Shown here in pieces: positions 36,697-47,815 of a stretch of 64,000 nt of DNA. The notes under the pieces were generated by a model that saw nothing but the letters and a program-made list of their open reading frames with translations, was not told the DNA's origin and did no database searches. The stretch's first letter is position 1. The number at the start of each line of letters is the position of its first letter. Source of the stretch: Acholoe squamosa (taxonomy: Eukaryota; Annelida; Polychaeta; Phyllodocida; Polynoidae). The DNA is taken from contig OX439046.1 of assembly GCA_949317995.1 (NCBI GenBank), forward strand, positions 40,579,002-40,643,001, read 5' to 3'. Made by a program: the position numbers and the translations under genes.

Positions 36697-39512
36697 AGAA
36701 ACATTCTTTTGTGTTCTTTCTCAGTTGCATCACGCAGAAGGTACCATCCTCCTGCTCGATGTCGATCAACTCAAAGTCATCCGAGGTACTAGTGTCCTCG
36801 GGACGATGCATAGCAGCTGCTTCTGGGGTGGGTCCCGTTACGTTCGGAATGTCCCCGGCTAACATGGTTCATTTCTTCATGGCCATATCTATACCATTAA
36901 ATATGCCGTGCAGAGTAGACCCTTCTTTCCAAGCGTCTCTTGCAGCTATCTGCTCATCTCGGTCTCTTAACCCTTTGACGAATTGAGTAATTAAGTCGTC
37001 CATATACCAGTCCTGGTTTTCTGTCCCGGGTCTGGCCTTACTCAACAGGGCATGGAGTTCCATCCCGTATGCTCTAAAAGATTATGTAGGCTTCTGGGTA
37101 CGCTTTCTAAAACGCACCATCGGGTCCTCCTTGACCTTATTACACAACAGTAAACTAGCAGATTCAACCAACTGCTCAAAACTTACAGCGAGGCCATACC
37201 AGGTCGACCATTACTCTACAGCCATGCGACCCGGGCCACCTTTTAGGCATCTCACCAGATGTGGCTTAGCCTCGTATGTGGTCCACCCATTACAGTTCAT
37301 CACATCAATAAAATCTTCAAACCATTCCTTCCATGGCCGAGTACCGTCGTATTCCTTCGGAATGACGCCTAATCTTTGGGCTGAGTTGTGAGCATACATC
37401 AGTCTACTACACTGTTGTTTGCTCCATTCAATCACCTTGGTTTCGTTCAAGGTTCGATTGCCTCCTAAACCACCAAAACTGCTATTATTCGGCGGTGGTT
37501 GTGGTGGTGGTTGGCTATAATTCCACTGTGACTGATTAGGCCCAGTGTATCCTCCACCACCAGCACTGGGGGTGGTACCCGAGGTACCACTAGCCCCCTG
37601 ACTGCTCACATTGGCAGTTCCGGTCTGACCACCAGCAAGTTACCTGCCTGACCCTGCTGGCCACCCCCCTGTGCATTTTGTGGATTGCCTGGGTTACCAG
37701 CATCCAATACGACATTATCTGTCTGATCCACGGTTATGTGGAATCCGCTTGTTTCGGCACTTGTGTCGGAACAGTCCCTTTGGACGAAGTCCGGGTCCAG
37801 GTTATGGACAATCGGAACTTCACTAATGCTAACTCTATTAGTCCGACCGTTCTGACATTGGGTTCTAACATAGACTCCCCCTTGGTCAACATTCCGAGAT
37901 GCATTATCGTTCACGAACGGATTATATGCACCTGACGGCTGCTTCGGTGTTGAACAGGAGACGAAATCGCCTTGTTGAACAAAAGTAAGGTCGGGACTAG
38001 GATCCGAGCTCGTTGGAGGTGGATTAGTCTGTTCCTTATCATGCAAGTAGCTTTCTATAGCGGACTTGTTTAGGGTCAGGGTTACCACATCGGTAGTCAG
38101 ATTCCTCTGCTCCTCTCTTAACTGAGCGTTCTTGGGCAAGATTTTAGACCGAATCTTCTCATTGTCCTCGACTGCTTGGTTACGCTCTAATTGGGCGGCC
38201 TGAGCCTCTTTCTTTAGAGTATCTTTTAATAAGCAATACTACGGATCTCATCTTGTTCTGAGACAAGTCTGGATTCCGTTTCAGCTTTACGAAGTTGAAG
38301 TCTTTTTAGCTTCTCTTCCATTGCGTTCAGCTCGGATTGCAGTCTATTCACATCCTGAGCTTTAGCCATTTCTTCAGCTCTAGCCATTTCAATCGCTCTC
38401 CTCCTATTGGCTTCCTCTTTTTCTAGGTCAGCCAACTTACTCTCCCTTCCTTTCTCCTCATTTCTCTTTAACTCTACCCGATGGGCTAGAGATGACAACT
38501 GATACTTGAGGTCGGATTCCTTTACAATCGCCTCTTGTTCTATAGAATGAAGCTTGTTAATTGGTTCTCGGGTCTCTTCCTCTATTTTCTTCTATGCAGC
38601 AATGAAGTGTTCATGTTGCCTCTTAGCTTGCTGCTCTACCTGGTATCTAGCTTTTAAATAAGCCGAGTATCCTGGACCTATCCGACGTCCATGCCTGGAC
38701 TTATGGCTTCCTCCGGGATTAAATACAGAATCCGACAAGGCTTTGTCTAGGGATAGTCCCAAGGTATACATTTCCGTATTTCTTGGCAATGTATCTCGGG
38801 TAGTATCCCCCTGGGTTGAGGCGGACCTAATGGGGTCCTTACCATCCCCTCCATCATCGCTATCGTGATCCGATGATGTCATTAAAGGTCTATCCTGCCT
38901 TATTCGGGTAGACCCATGTACCCCCTGTCCAGTAGGCATCTCCGTCCTTTGGATCAGACTTTGAGCCTTAGGGGTCTTTAGTGTACTAGTGGCGCTCGCC
39001 GATATGCCGGTTTCTAATCTGCGTCTACTAGTAATTACTTGAGACCAATCGCTCAAGTCCAACCGGGTGGATTTTATTAACCCACTCAGCAAGCCAGTAT
39101 CTGAAGCCACATGGCTAGGGGTACTAGGGTATAGCTTAACGACCCCATCTCCTAATGTGGAGGGATCGTCCAATAGACCGGGTGTAGAGAAAACTCTCTG
39201 TACACCAGCTGGGTTAGACATATACTGTTGACCCGGTTTCCAGTCTAACAGTAGATGCTGGGAGGCAATACCATCGTCTTTGAATTCCTTGAGACCAGGG
39301 CTGGAGGAACTCGCCTCGGTTTGTCCGCGGCTTTCGGCCGTTTGGCCGCGCTCCATCCCGAACCGACTGGTCACAGCCCCAGTGTAACGGTTCGTATTAG
39401 GTTTATATGTTGGGTGGCTCTTAGGCTCGCTTAACACTAGAGGTATTAACACAACACGAGTAGTTTGGGTTGGGCAAAGCCCTGCAGACTTCCCACCTGT
39501 TCGGGTAGGCAT
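36697..39512 (-). pseudogene. relic B: decayed retrotransposon gag related to element A
   Basis: From the minus strand: a Ser/Thr/Arg-rich N-terminus (39,512-38,592), one in-frame TAG, a Lys/Glu/Arg coiled coil (to 38,226), a frameshift, a segment with YNPFVND (38,139-37,606), a Gly/Pro/Asn-rich linker and capsid-like domain (37,609-36,869), a TGA after AMKK, and a short acidic tail to about 36,700. Capsid words EDPMVRFRKRTQKP and LLSKARPG match element A closely in spacing. No CCHC knuckle, protease or pol follows, so only gag remains. About six stops or frame changes are visible. Confidence 0.8.
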
Positions 39513-39748
39513 TTATTTGGAGAAGATGACTACACGTCTGGACTGGACTAGGTCCAGTCCTCTTCTGCGGATCGTCCGTCTCCTTAGTAGGAGCTGGATG
39601 CAAGGCGTGGTGCTGCCCCCTCTTGTACCAAACGGGTATCGCAAAGCTACACCTGGTTGGCATAGAAGGAACGAGCACCACACGAACACATCTCTCGGAT
39701 GAGGCGCACTAATATATACACAACGATGCCGGCCCCTACAATATGAAT
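39513..39748 (-). mobile_element. possible 5' LTR/leader remnant of relic B
   Basis: On the minus strand this block starts TGTAGGGGCCGGC, the same first nine bases as the solo LTRs, and has a TATA-like TATATATTAG about 25 bases in. The gag Met at 39,512 follows. The 3' edge of the LTR and the primer-binding site are not evident, so this may be only an LTR fragment. Confidence 0.35.
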
Positions 39749-39784
39749 AACTAGGTCAGTAGGTCAAAGGCGGCAAGGGCTATT

Positions 39785-40125
39785 CGGATGATATTTTCTG
39801 AGAAACAGGACATATTATGTCCTATTTCTCAGAAAATCTTATATAATAAGAAATGGGACAATATTGGGGGTATAAGAAACGGGACATATGAGTATTTTCT
39901 AAGACACAAGACAAAATTATTTGCCTTATCTAAGACACGGGACTTATAAATACATTTTTAAGACACAGAGCAACAGAATATACTCTAACCTGTGTCTTAG
40001 ATACTGTACACAGTCCTGTTTCTTGGATGTTATAATATATGGTCCCTTGTCTATATGGTTTGAATAGTCCTGTGTCTTAGGTTTTCCTGTATGGTCCCAT
40101 TTCTTAGAAAATCTTGTCCGTATAG
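39785..40125. mobile_element. foldback (imperfect long palindrome), MITE-like
   Basis: The left arm GATATTTTCTGAGAAACAGG is mirrored on the right by GATTTTCTAAGAAATGGGAC (reverse complement of about 40,100-40,125). Inside, variants of AAGACACAGGAC and GTCCTGTGTCTT alternate, and a short perfect-looking hairpin sits at 39,792-39,840. No coding capacity is present. Confidence 0.6.
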
Positions 40126-41895
40126 GATCCTTACACGGACGAGACCCGCGTCCAAATATCATCGGCCATCAAAGGCATAAATTGGCATTACAGGTAATCC
40201 TGCTGCAGAGTGAAGGCCCTCTCGGAGGCCATCACAGTATGCTATAATGACTATACGGCACAGAGCCATTGCTAGTACCACCAAATTACCTAGGTGGCTC
40301 ATGTAGTCGGGGGCTAGATCAGCAGTTGGCCTCTTTGTACAGTTTACTTTGGTTGGCCCTTCCTAACAGTCTATATAAAGCTATCTTCTGAAAATCTATA
40401 CCTTTGGATAGCAATTAAACTTTAAAAGTTTTCTCAGAGGGCACAAATAATCCAGGCTGAGTAAAACCAAGCCAATGTCTACCTATCAGGCTAATCCCCT
40501 CCATTCACACCTAAAACAATGGACAGATACTTAAGGTGATTAAGATAGAGGCAGGGGTAGCTTATCAGTCTTATCACTTCCCATTGTTTTTTTGTGGGTG
40601 GAGGGGATGATAAGAGATTACCCACAATCCTCTGCCAGATCCAAGATGGCTGTCGGGGGGCAGTTACATAACTGATTTCAAGATGGCCACCTCCATACAG
40701 GAATGGCTCTGTTCCCTATAGATAACATAGGTCCACAGTGGGATGCATTATGGGATGGGAGATGGGACTAAATTGTGAGTGAGTGAGTGAGTAATAGATG
40801 TTTGACGCCATTTCGACAGCTACGGTCATATTCATGGCGAGAACCTCATCACACAATTTCACAGAGGAATGTGTCAGTGCCCGCGCATATGTGCACCACA
40901 CACATCCTGAGGGGATAGGAAAGAGAAGAGATAGACCCTTTTAAGTGGGCTAGGGAAGCCCGACTAAATTGTGAGGTGTATCTATGTTAAAATGCCATCA
41001 ATATTAACTATACCCATCCCCTTTACTGCAGCCCACCCTTCTACACTCACCATCTGGTTGTATAGGAGAGGGCACTGTTTAAGCTATGGGACCATTACAA
41101 ACAGGACACCTGGGCACTATATACGAGGATATAACTCAGATATAAAGAGAAATGTTTAGATTGTAAAACTGTTTTATATCTATTTTTTTCAATTTTCTGA
41201 AAATCAGAAAATCCAAAGAAAAAGAATAAAAAAACCTGATCACTGGCAATCCTGTCAATGTTGCATAAAGAATATGAATTGTAACTATAGGTTTGCACTT
41301 CCAATAGAACTCATTGTAGATCAGCCAAACAGGTGTATAGCATAAATATAGTTTAACAGAAGGTGACCCATTTTCATGACCTGATCTTTGACCTACTGAC
41401 CTAATTAATCTCAACATATGACCCTTATGTTAAACACATGTTTTTACACTGGTTCAGTTATTGGTAATAGTATTCTTCAATAAAGATACCATTAATTAAT
41501 TTGAATCAAAAATAAATGAATTACTTTTTTTTCTTTAAACTTATATTCTGAAAAGTATGTTTTATTTTATTTTATTACACCTGGTATATCTGTAATCCTG
41601 ACATTCTAAGCTTTAATTTGGTATATAGCATGTTTTGTTTTTTATGGTGATGGGTACATCTTGAAAAACAGGTCGTAGCCCAGCCATGCTGCAGCAGTAT
41701 AAGTGAAATGAAATCGAAGTTTTCAGTATGACCTGTAGGGATTATATATGTAGCAACTAAGGAGAACGTAACTCGATATACGCCCTCAGGTTATTAGAGA
41801 TATCATAGCCACGATAATGCCACAATAAAGGAGGCAGGCTGGAGGTACTGGAAAGTGACGGTTTTCGCGGTGAGGTAAGGGGGTTACTGGTTAAT
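40126..41895. other. non-coding stretch with a GTGAGTGAGTGAG-headed dispersed repeat
   Basis: At 40,775-40,793 a (GTGA)n run is followed by GTAATAGATGTTTGACGCCA and CATTCATGGCGAGAACC. This resembles the GAGTGAGT...ACGCC...GGCG repeat I recall as common in molluscan genomes; the resemblance is from memory and weak. The rest is AT-rich with no supported gene. Confidence 0.4.
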
Positions 41896-42196
41896 GAGGG
41901 GTCATTATTTATCAACAGGGGGTCATGGGTTTGAGGGGGGCGCAACATCGTTTAACCCCTCCTGACAGGGGGGGGGGTCATAGAAACTTTTGATTCCTCT
42001 TGAGGGGGGGATAAAACATTGACCCTCTTTTCAAGAATAGTTGCTCTTTTTAGGAAAAAAAATGCCCACAAGCTCTAGATCTTTACTATAGATCAGAGAG
42101 GGGCATCCTCCGCACCTCTGGCAGAGGGGGTGCAAAAATCTTTCACGCGTCCATGCAAAAACCCACGACCCTCTTTTGATAAATAATGACCTCTCC
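41896..42196. mobile_element. small foldback element with 37-bp terminal inverted repeats
   Basis: The left end GAGGGGTCATTATTTATCAA (41,896-41,932) is matched in inverse by 42,159-42,196, whose reverse complement reads GGAGAGGTCATTATTTATCA and ends GTCGTGGGTTT versus GTCATGGGTTT. The 300-bp body is G/C-run rich and non-coding. No clear target duplication was seen. Confidence 0.65.
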
Positions 42197-43930
42197 CTTA
42201 GACGGAAGAAGACGTAGAGGAGGGGAAAGGCCTTGGATTTTAGAATGAAGACAGGCCTCGGTTCTTTTCTCGGAATTCCCTCTGTTCCGTTTCTTTTTTA
42301 TACTAGAACTAGGTTGCGGCCTTGTCCTTAAGGTTCTAACATAGAATGGAAGTGTCCCCACGCATGCCTGTAATTAAGGCGTCATCTGGTGGAAATATCA
42401 CCCATAATGGAACCTAACCCCCTGGGTCTCCGACCACTCTACTGCTACCTACAGCGGCCACATCCACAGAAAGTGTCTCTGTCTCATCCCAGTTACCTCT
42501 CTCAATTCAATTTAATTATAATCTCAAACTGTTATATCACTTTTATACCAGGAAGCTTTTTTTATTTGGGAATAGTTCTTTTGACGAATGCATGGTGCAT
42601 TCCCGATGAGAATGTAAAGGATGTCCCTTGGTCCCACCTCCTCTATTGTAGTAAGAGGGAATGTGAATTTTAAATAAAACCGTAGTGTTGTAGATTTTAA
42701 TACAATAGTAGCGAATAGTCCTTTGAGACATGGCGCAGCGACTTGTAATCTTGTGCCTAGTTTCAGTTGGTGAGACTGATAGATAGGGCATACTATCATC
42801 TGGGCTTTTGGTAGTATATAACACAAATTCAACCTGAACTACCCACTGCAGCTATGTACTAATAGCCTGTAGACTATCCATTCTGCATGCACCTCACTCA
42901 GCTGTCACAGGGACCTGTCTTATTCAATGTTCAATGCCATAGTCAACAGGTGTGTCATTATGAGTGTACACTGTCTCAGATCGCCAGGAGCCTGCTATGT
43001 CTCAACCCCCCCCCCCACACACACCCAACTGCCAATCACCTTATAATAGGTCTGTACCTCATCAGGGCCAGTGGTCAGCAAACTGGCCAGATCACTCCAC
43101 CTCTCTGTAGAGGGGGAGCACAGTGCAAGTACCTCTGTACATGTATGTTTTCACAGTCTTCCACAAAATCGTTTATATAATGAAAGGAGTAATTAAATTA
43201 ATGTCTCATCACCGATAGCAGATACATATTCTGAGAAAGCATTATTTCAATGTAAACTAAAAACGTTTACACAGAAAAGAATGTAGCAGTACCACAAGGT
43301 GTCCTTACACTTCAACCTCCTCTGATTAACAAAAATGCACACATGGCAACACACACTTTAGCACTGATTTCTCCATAGAGATCTTTAACAGTGAATACTT
43401 TGTTCAAAAACAGAAAATATGATCCAATTGTGCCATAACCCACTGAGATGAAACCTGTACTACATATATATAGTAGTTTCAGAACGAACAATTCTAAAAC
43501 AAAGGCTACAGAGATACATTTCTGAATCTTAAAATGCTCTAATGCTAATCTGCCATAGGGTTCCAAATGATGAAATGTCTTATCTGCGAACAAAATCAAA
43601 AGTATGAGATATATTCTGAAAATTCCTTCACTGATAAGTAAAGTACACACACTGTTGTTATTACATTAGAATAGTGAGCAGGAATAGTCCATAGCAGGGG
43701 AGCCACAAACAAAAATAGATTGCAAGGCCTCCCTATCCCTTACAGCGTGGCGACTGTGAACCATACACTAGTCTACTCATCTCACGAGTACTCACTAGTC
43801 GCCGCGCTAATAAATGAGCATAGGGACTCTAAATAAGATAAATATGCACAATCGATAGAAAAAAAAGATAAAGGATATCATTATTTCGTAAATCATCTTT
43901 CGATTTTTTACGTAGCAAAGACTATGGTAC
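42197..43930. other. non-coding stretch
   Basis: Overlapping short frames on both strands lack protein-like features. A poly-C/CA tract lies at about 43,005-43,025. Nothing else is supported. Confidence 0.5.
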
Positions 43931-43937
43931 ATTGGGG

Positions 43938-44103
43938 TATAAAAACCGGTAGCTCTTTCACAACCAGTGAAAGGTTTTAGAACATTGTAATATAGGAGAG
44001 ATGCAATTGTATAGAACTAAACCCCTGAGACCATCTACCTCTGGCGACTTAACCATGGCATTACGTCTCCGCAGTGTTCCGAAACTCGGCTGGAACTGCA
44101 AAG
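43938..44103 (+). promoter_or_regulatory. candidate TATA promoter and first exon of an unknown gene
   Basis: TATAAAAA at 43,938-43,945 is followed 110 bp later by an ATG at 44,055 in the strong context AACCATGG. The frame stays open for 16 codons and one base, then meets AAAG|GTAATT, a reasonable splice donor at 44,104. The N-terminus would be basic (MALRLRSVPKLGWNCK). No second exon can be assigned with confidence, so this may be a chance combination. Confidence 0.25.
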
Positions 44104-44394
44104 GTAATTCTTCATATTGATGGAGAACTTAATAGTAGATAAATAATACTGCCTGTGGCAGGCAGCGGAAGTCAATGTGCGGCAACTAAACTGCGCAGCT
44201 GCAGGATTCAATTTACTTCCGGCAGTGGAATACCAATTGGGATAGATTCAGGAGAGGAGTCAACAAAGTGTGCACGAGGTCTTCTGGCAAATGGATCAGC
44301 GATGACAAAATGACACCATATATCAACCATATTCAATTTCAAATCCAAAGAGCCTTTTTTTAATTATCAATTCTACAGTGATAATCTTTATGGT

Positions 44395-45040
44395 CAAAAA
44401 CTTGGCTAACCGCGTTAGTCATAGTGGTTACATGTACTTATGCCCAACTTATGCAATTATGTAAGTAATTTCTGGCAAAACCAAATTTAGTCATTTCATT
44501 TCTAGGAACAGGAATATGAATGGGTCAGTCTTAGTCATTTTGACTAATGAATTAGTCAGACTAATCACCTCCTTAATCATTTGATTTCTCAAAGCGATAG
44601 GACGAGCAGGGCTGGTTTTGATGTGTTAAACCATCATATTTGTCCATGTATAGCCTTCACAGCTCTTAAGAAGCACATTATATTCTCACATCAATTATAT
44701 TTGCTACCCAAAATGTGTGTGATTATGGGATTGTAGCAGCATTTACAGCAATGTGAACACATATCATAAATATCAATGTTTCCATGTAATATATGCAGCA
44801 AGATGAAATTATCCTTATTTAACCAAATAAATGCCACCTTAAGAGTGTTAACCCCAAAGAAAATGCTTCTTCTACATTGTGCTGCCCCCTGGTGTGCCAA
44901 AGTGGCATCATTTCCTCGAAATGCATGACTACTCATTTAGTCACTTATATTGGTTAGTCACTCTGATCGTTAAGTTAGACTAAATGACAAATACCCGCAA
45001 TGATTAACCTGGGTTAGCCATTACAGACTTTCTCAAACTA
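44395..45040. mobile_element. MITE-like element with degenerate TTAGTCA inverted repeats
   Basis: The left side reads GGCTAACCGCGTTAGTCATA and the right side, reverse-complemented, reads GGCTAACCCAGGTTAATCAT. Many internal TTAGTCA/TGACTAA words lie near both ends (44,520-44,580 and 44,925-45,000), giving a foldback structure. There is no coding capacity. Edges are approximate. Confidence 0.45.
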
Positions 45041-45062
45041 AAGATTATCCGTTAATTATGTT

Positions 45063-45138
45063 TCCCCCTCCCTCCCTCCCTCCCTCCCTCCCTCCCTCCC
45101 TCCCTCCCTCCCTCCCTCCCTCCCTCCCTCCCTCCCTC

Positions 45139-45170
<32 letters not shown>
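45063..45170. repeat. microsatellite (CCCT)n then (CT)n
   Basis: An uninterrupted CCCT array of about 75 bp is followed by about 30 bp of CT. The open frame across it is a low-complexity artefact. Confidence 0.98.
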
Positions 45171-45176
<6 letters not shown>

Positions 45177-46184
45177 GCCAACTTCTATTGGGATTCGTTT
45201 CCGTAGTGGTGACATTTGGACTAGCGTGCAACCATCCCTTACTTGTCAAATAAGCAGATCATCCTATGTTTAATGAGGTCTGTGATCAGCACAAAACCTT
45301 GTCTCGTTAATAAGGATAGTTCTTTCACTTGCACGTGCCGGATATACATGGATATCTAGGGATTAGAATGAAAGCTTCTTCCTGCTGCATCCTACACAGA
45401 CAAAAATCATTTGTAGAATAGATAAAGGTATTAACTGTGAATACTGTCTCCAGGTGACAGGAAATCATCCCTGGTGGTAAGATTCGAGGTAGAACTGCTT
45501 TCTTGCAATAATGGCCCCGCCATCAACAGGCTGGGTATACATGTGCAATATATAAGCAAATGTCCACGACCATGTTCACTGGAGTGGACATTTGCATTTA
45601 TGCCATGGCCCATGGGTTTAAATTGCTTTTAAATAAGGGATTTCAACAATATTTACTGATTTTGAAGACGCTGAGTCGTCTCGGTTTGTTTTGATCCGCC
45701 ATGACAGCTTGTTCGATGGAAGTAGGTCACGTGATACAGAGCTAGCTGCTACTTTTAGTTTCGATATAAATGGGCAATATCTTCTTTTTTAACATGGCGC
45801 TAACACTTAGATATTCCTTGAACAATTCATAACATATTATTTAACTAGTTCAATCATTCTTTTTTTGTGTAAAACTTCTAATAACCATACCTAAATACAA
45901 AATTAATTAGCTCTGTATAAATTCAATATGGCGCCGCTGAATATGCGAGGATCGTATTCCACCCCCCCATTGAATACGGCGTAAGTAGTACTAATCTATA
46001 GTGTCGACGATATTAGCCATGGCATAAATTCCTGATGAAGGCAATGCAGACCCATTTTATGGTTACATCGACTGGAATGAACTGAGAGACACTACTGTCC
46101 CTGACATAGTAATTGCCCTTGGCAAAAATCACCCACAACCTCTTTAGAATGCTTTCTGTTTCTGGCATCCAGGTTTATATAATG
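45171..46184. other. non-coding stretch before the 38-bp array
   Basis: A GGTCACGTGA E-box-like word lies near 45,727 and an AATATGGCGCC word near 45,928. No open frame is convincing. Confidence 0.5.
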
Positions 46185-46454
46185 TAACTCTGTGGCTGGG
46201 AATAATGCTTCACCTACTACTTGTCTATTTCATAATAGAACACAGACTCCTGTGTCATACCAATTACAGCTACATTGTTTACAATGGCATATACCTATAC
46301 TACGTATATGCTGTGCTATAATGAAAGTAGACTCCCTCACTTTATTTCATGGTAAAATATGGGGAAATGCAATGCGGAATTATCGAACCCCTTCCCTATA
46401 CTACTTACAGCCTGTGTGTTATGATGGGCCCTTCCCTATACTACTTAGTACTTG
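46185..46454. repeat. left remnant of the 38-bp minisatellite interrupted by element C
   Basis: Degenerate units related to the array at 62,739-64,000 end in two clearer units (CCCTTCCCTATACTACTTA) just before the LTR at 46,455. The last four bases CTTG are repeated after the 3' LTR. Confidence 0.7.
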
Positions 46455-46828
46455 TGTCAATGGGGTATTCAAGGTTCATTAATTATTATATGAAATATTT
46501 TAAGCCGAATGATCAAGCTCGCCTATAAGGCTCCCTTACACCAAACCTTTGGATCTGACAGAGCCAGGTATCTCTACCCAACTCTGCCTCTCCTGGCCAG
46601 TGACCTCAGATTCACCTCCGGATCCTGGCTAGGGGTCATGACCTCGACCCCCGCTAAACCCTAGGTACGGGGTGGGAGTGTGCTCACACCCACCTCCGTT
46701 CCTAGCCAATCAGGGATCGAGCTGCTCCTCCAACAGGTGGGCAGCTCGACCCACCTTTAGGCAAGCCCCCTCCCCCCCTCCAGGGTGAGATGATGCAAGG
46801 CACACCGGGTCTTGCCAATCCCTAAGCA

Positions 46829-46859
46829 TGACGTCATGCTTCTCCCAAGACTGACGTCA
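46829..46859 (+). promoter_or_regulatory. two perfect CRE palindromes in the LTR
   Basis: TGACGTCA occurs at 46,829-46,836 and 46,852-46,859, 23 bp apart and about 20-45 bp before the TATA box. This is the consensus CREB/ATF binding site and a typical proximal promoter position, similar in idea to the CRE-like repeats of deltaretroviral LTRs. The same pair lies in the 3' LTR at 62,441-62,471. Activity is inferred. Confidence 0.75.
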
Positions 46860-46879
46860 TGCCTACCCCGAGCTGCTCC

Positions 46880-46888
46880 TATATATAT
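46880..46888 (+). promoter_or_regulatory. LTR TATA box
   Basis: TATATATAT follows the second CRE by about 20 bp and precedes the pyrimidine-rich probable start region by about 25-30 bp. Confidence 0.7.
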
Positions 46889-47127
46889 GAATACAGGACT
46901 AGCTTGGGATACTCTCTCTTATTCTTTACTTTCCTCTCTCCACACCTAGTCTCCATGACACACAGTGCCTTGGTATAGAGCTAGCTTGATCAGGTGGGCA
47001 GCATACACATTGTACTTCACCATGCCAACATGTACCTGCCTAACACTACAATAAAGTGGATTCATCAACTGTACTCTCCGGACTCCTGAGTTGCTCATGT
47101 TCATGACTTGTAACGGTCCGTCGACAA

Positions 47128-47145
47128 TGGTGGAGAAACCCTCTG
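47128..47145 (+). other. presumed primer-binding site
   Basis: TGGTGGAGAAACCCTCTG starts two bases after the LTR. The leading TGG would pair with the CCA end of a tRNA, as in other LTR elements. I cannot say which tRNA. Confidence 0.45.
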
Positions 47146-47176
47146 AAGATTCCATTGTTACCACCTCTCATGAGCC

Positions 47177-47815
47177 ATGAATAAAAGTGAGACAACGCCC
47201 AAAGAGCCAACTCCTGAACGTGCCATTACAACACCGGGACGAGACACGACCCAAAACCAGCTAGCAGCAGCAGCAGCAGCAGAAGCAACACCAAATCAGG
47301 AACCCACCCAGAGAGACTCATCACCTGATGCACTGACTCTAGACCCAATATTACCAGCATCTCTACAAAAATCAACACCTGTGAGTAAAACAAAAACCAC
47401 CTTTTCACCCACTCATATTGGAGACAATACTGGAGGACAGACCAGTACACCAGTGGCATCACCTGCCCCAGAGTTAAATCTAACATTACCTGGCCTGTCT
47501 GCCTCAGACTCTCCATCTTTAAGACTTGCTGGAATACCAGGCAATATTACCACCTCACCTGTGTGCCACACACCGAGCCACCTAGAACTTGACTCCCACC
47601 TGGAAGCCAGATCACCCCACCTACAAGCCGCTTTGGAAAGCATCCCCACTCACCCCGAGCAGCACAATACCAGTACGTCCACGCCACTAGACCAGACCTA
47701 CATGCATCATGTATGTACACCTTCCTCAAAGGCAGAGCTGCTCAATGGTTCTACGCCAACATATTTGATAAACCCATCATCTATGACGCAGAAGCCGTTT
47801 ACACAGCCTTCCTGA
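47177..47815 (+). pseudogene. element C Gag N-terminal region, frame broken before the capsid
   Basis: An ATG 50 bases after the LTR opens a 212-codon frame rich in Pro, Ser and Thr with an Ala run, as in the disordered N-termini of many Gags. It stops at 47,815 without reaching capsid motifs. The capsid-type sequence starts in the -1 frame around 47,713 (frame open from 47,593). The usual N-terminal half of the gypsy capsid domain, about 60-80 residues, seems absent. An internal deletion with frameshift is the simplest reading; programmed frameshifting is possible, but I see no classic slippery heptamer. Confidence 0.6.

Larger units (their letters stand above)
46455..47126 (+). mobile_element. 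element C 5' LTR
   Basis: TG..CA ended, 672 bp. It contains CCAAT (46,706-46,710), two CRE palindromes, a TATA box (46,880-46,888), a pyrimidine-rich likely initiator region near 46,910, and AATAAA at 47,050-47,055 for the R/U5 side. Transcription would start near 46,910 and, in the 3' copy, end shortly after the AATAAA. Confidence 0.95.

Noticed and set aside
45058-45273. Pro/Ser-rich frame over the CCCT/CT microsatellite
   Set aside because: Simple-sequence artefact.
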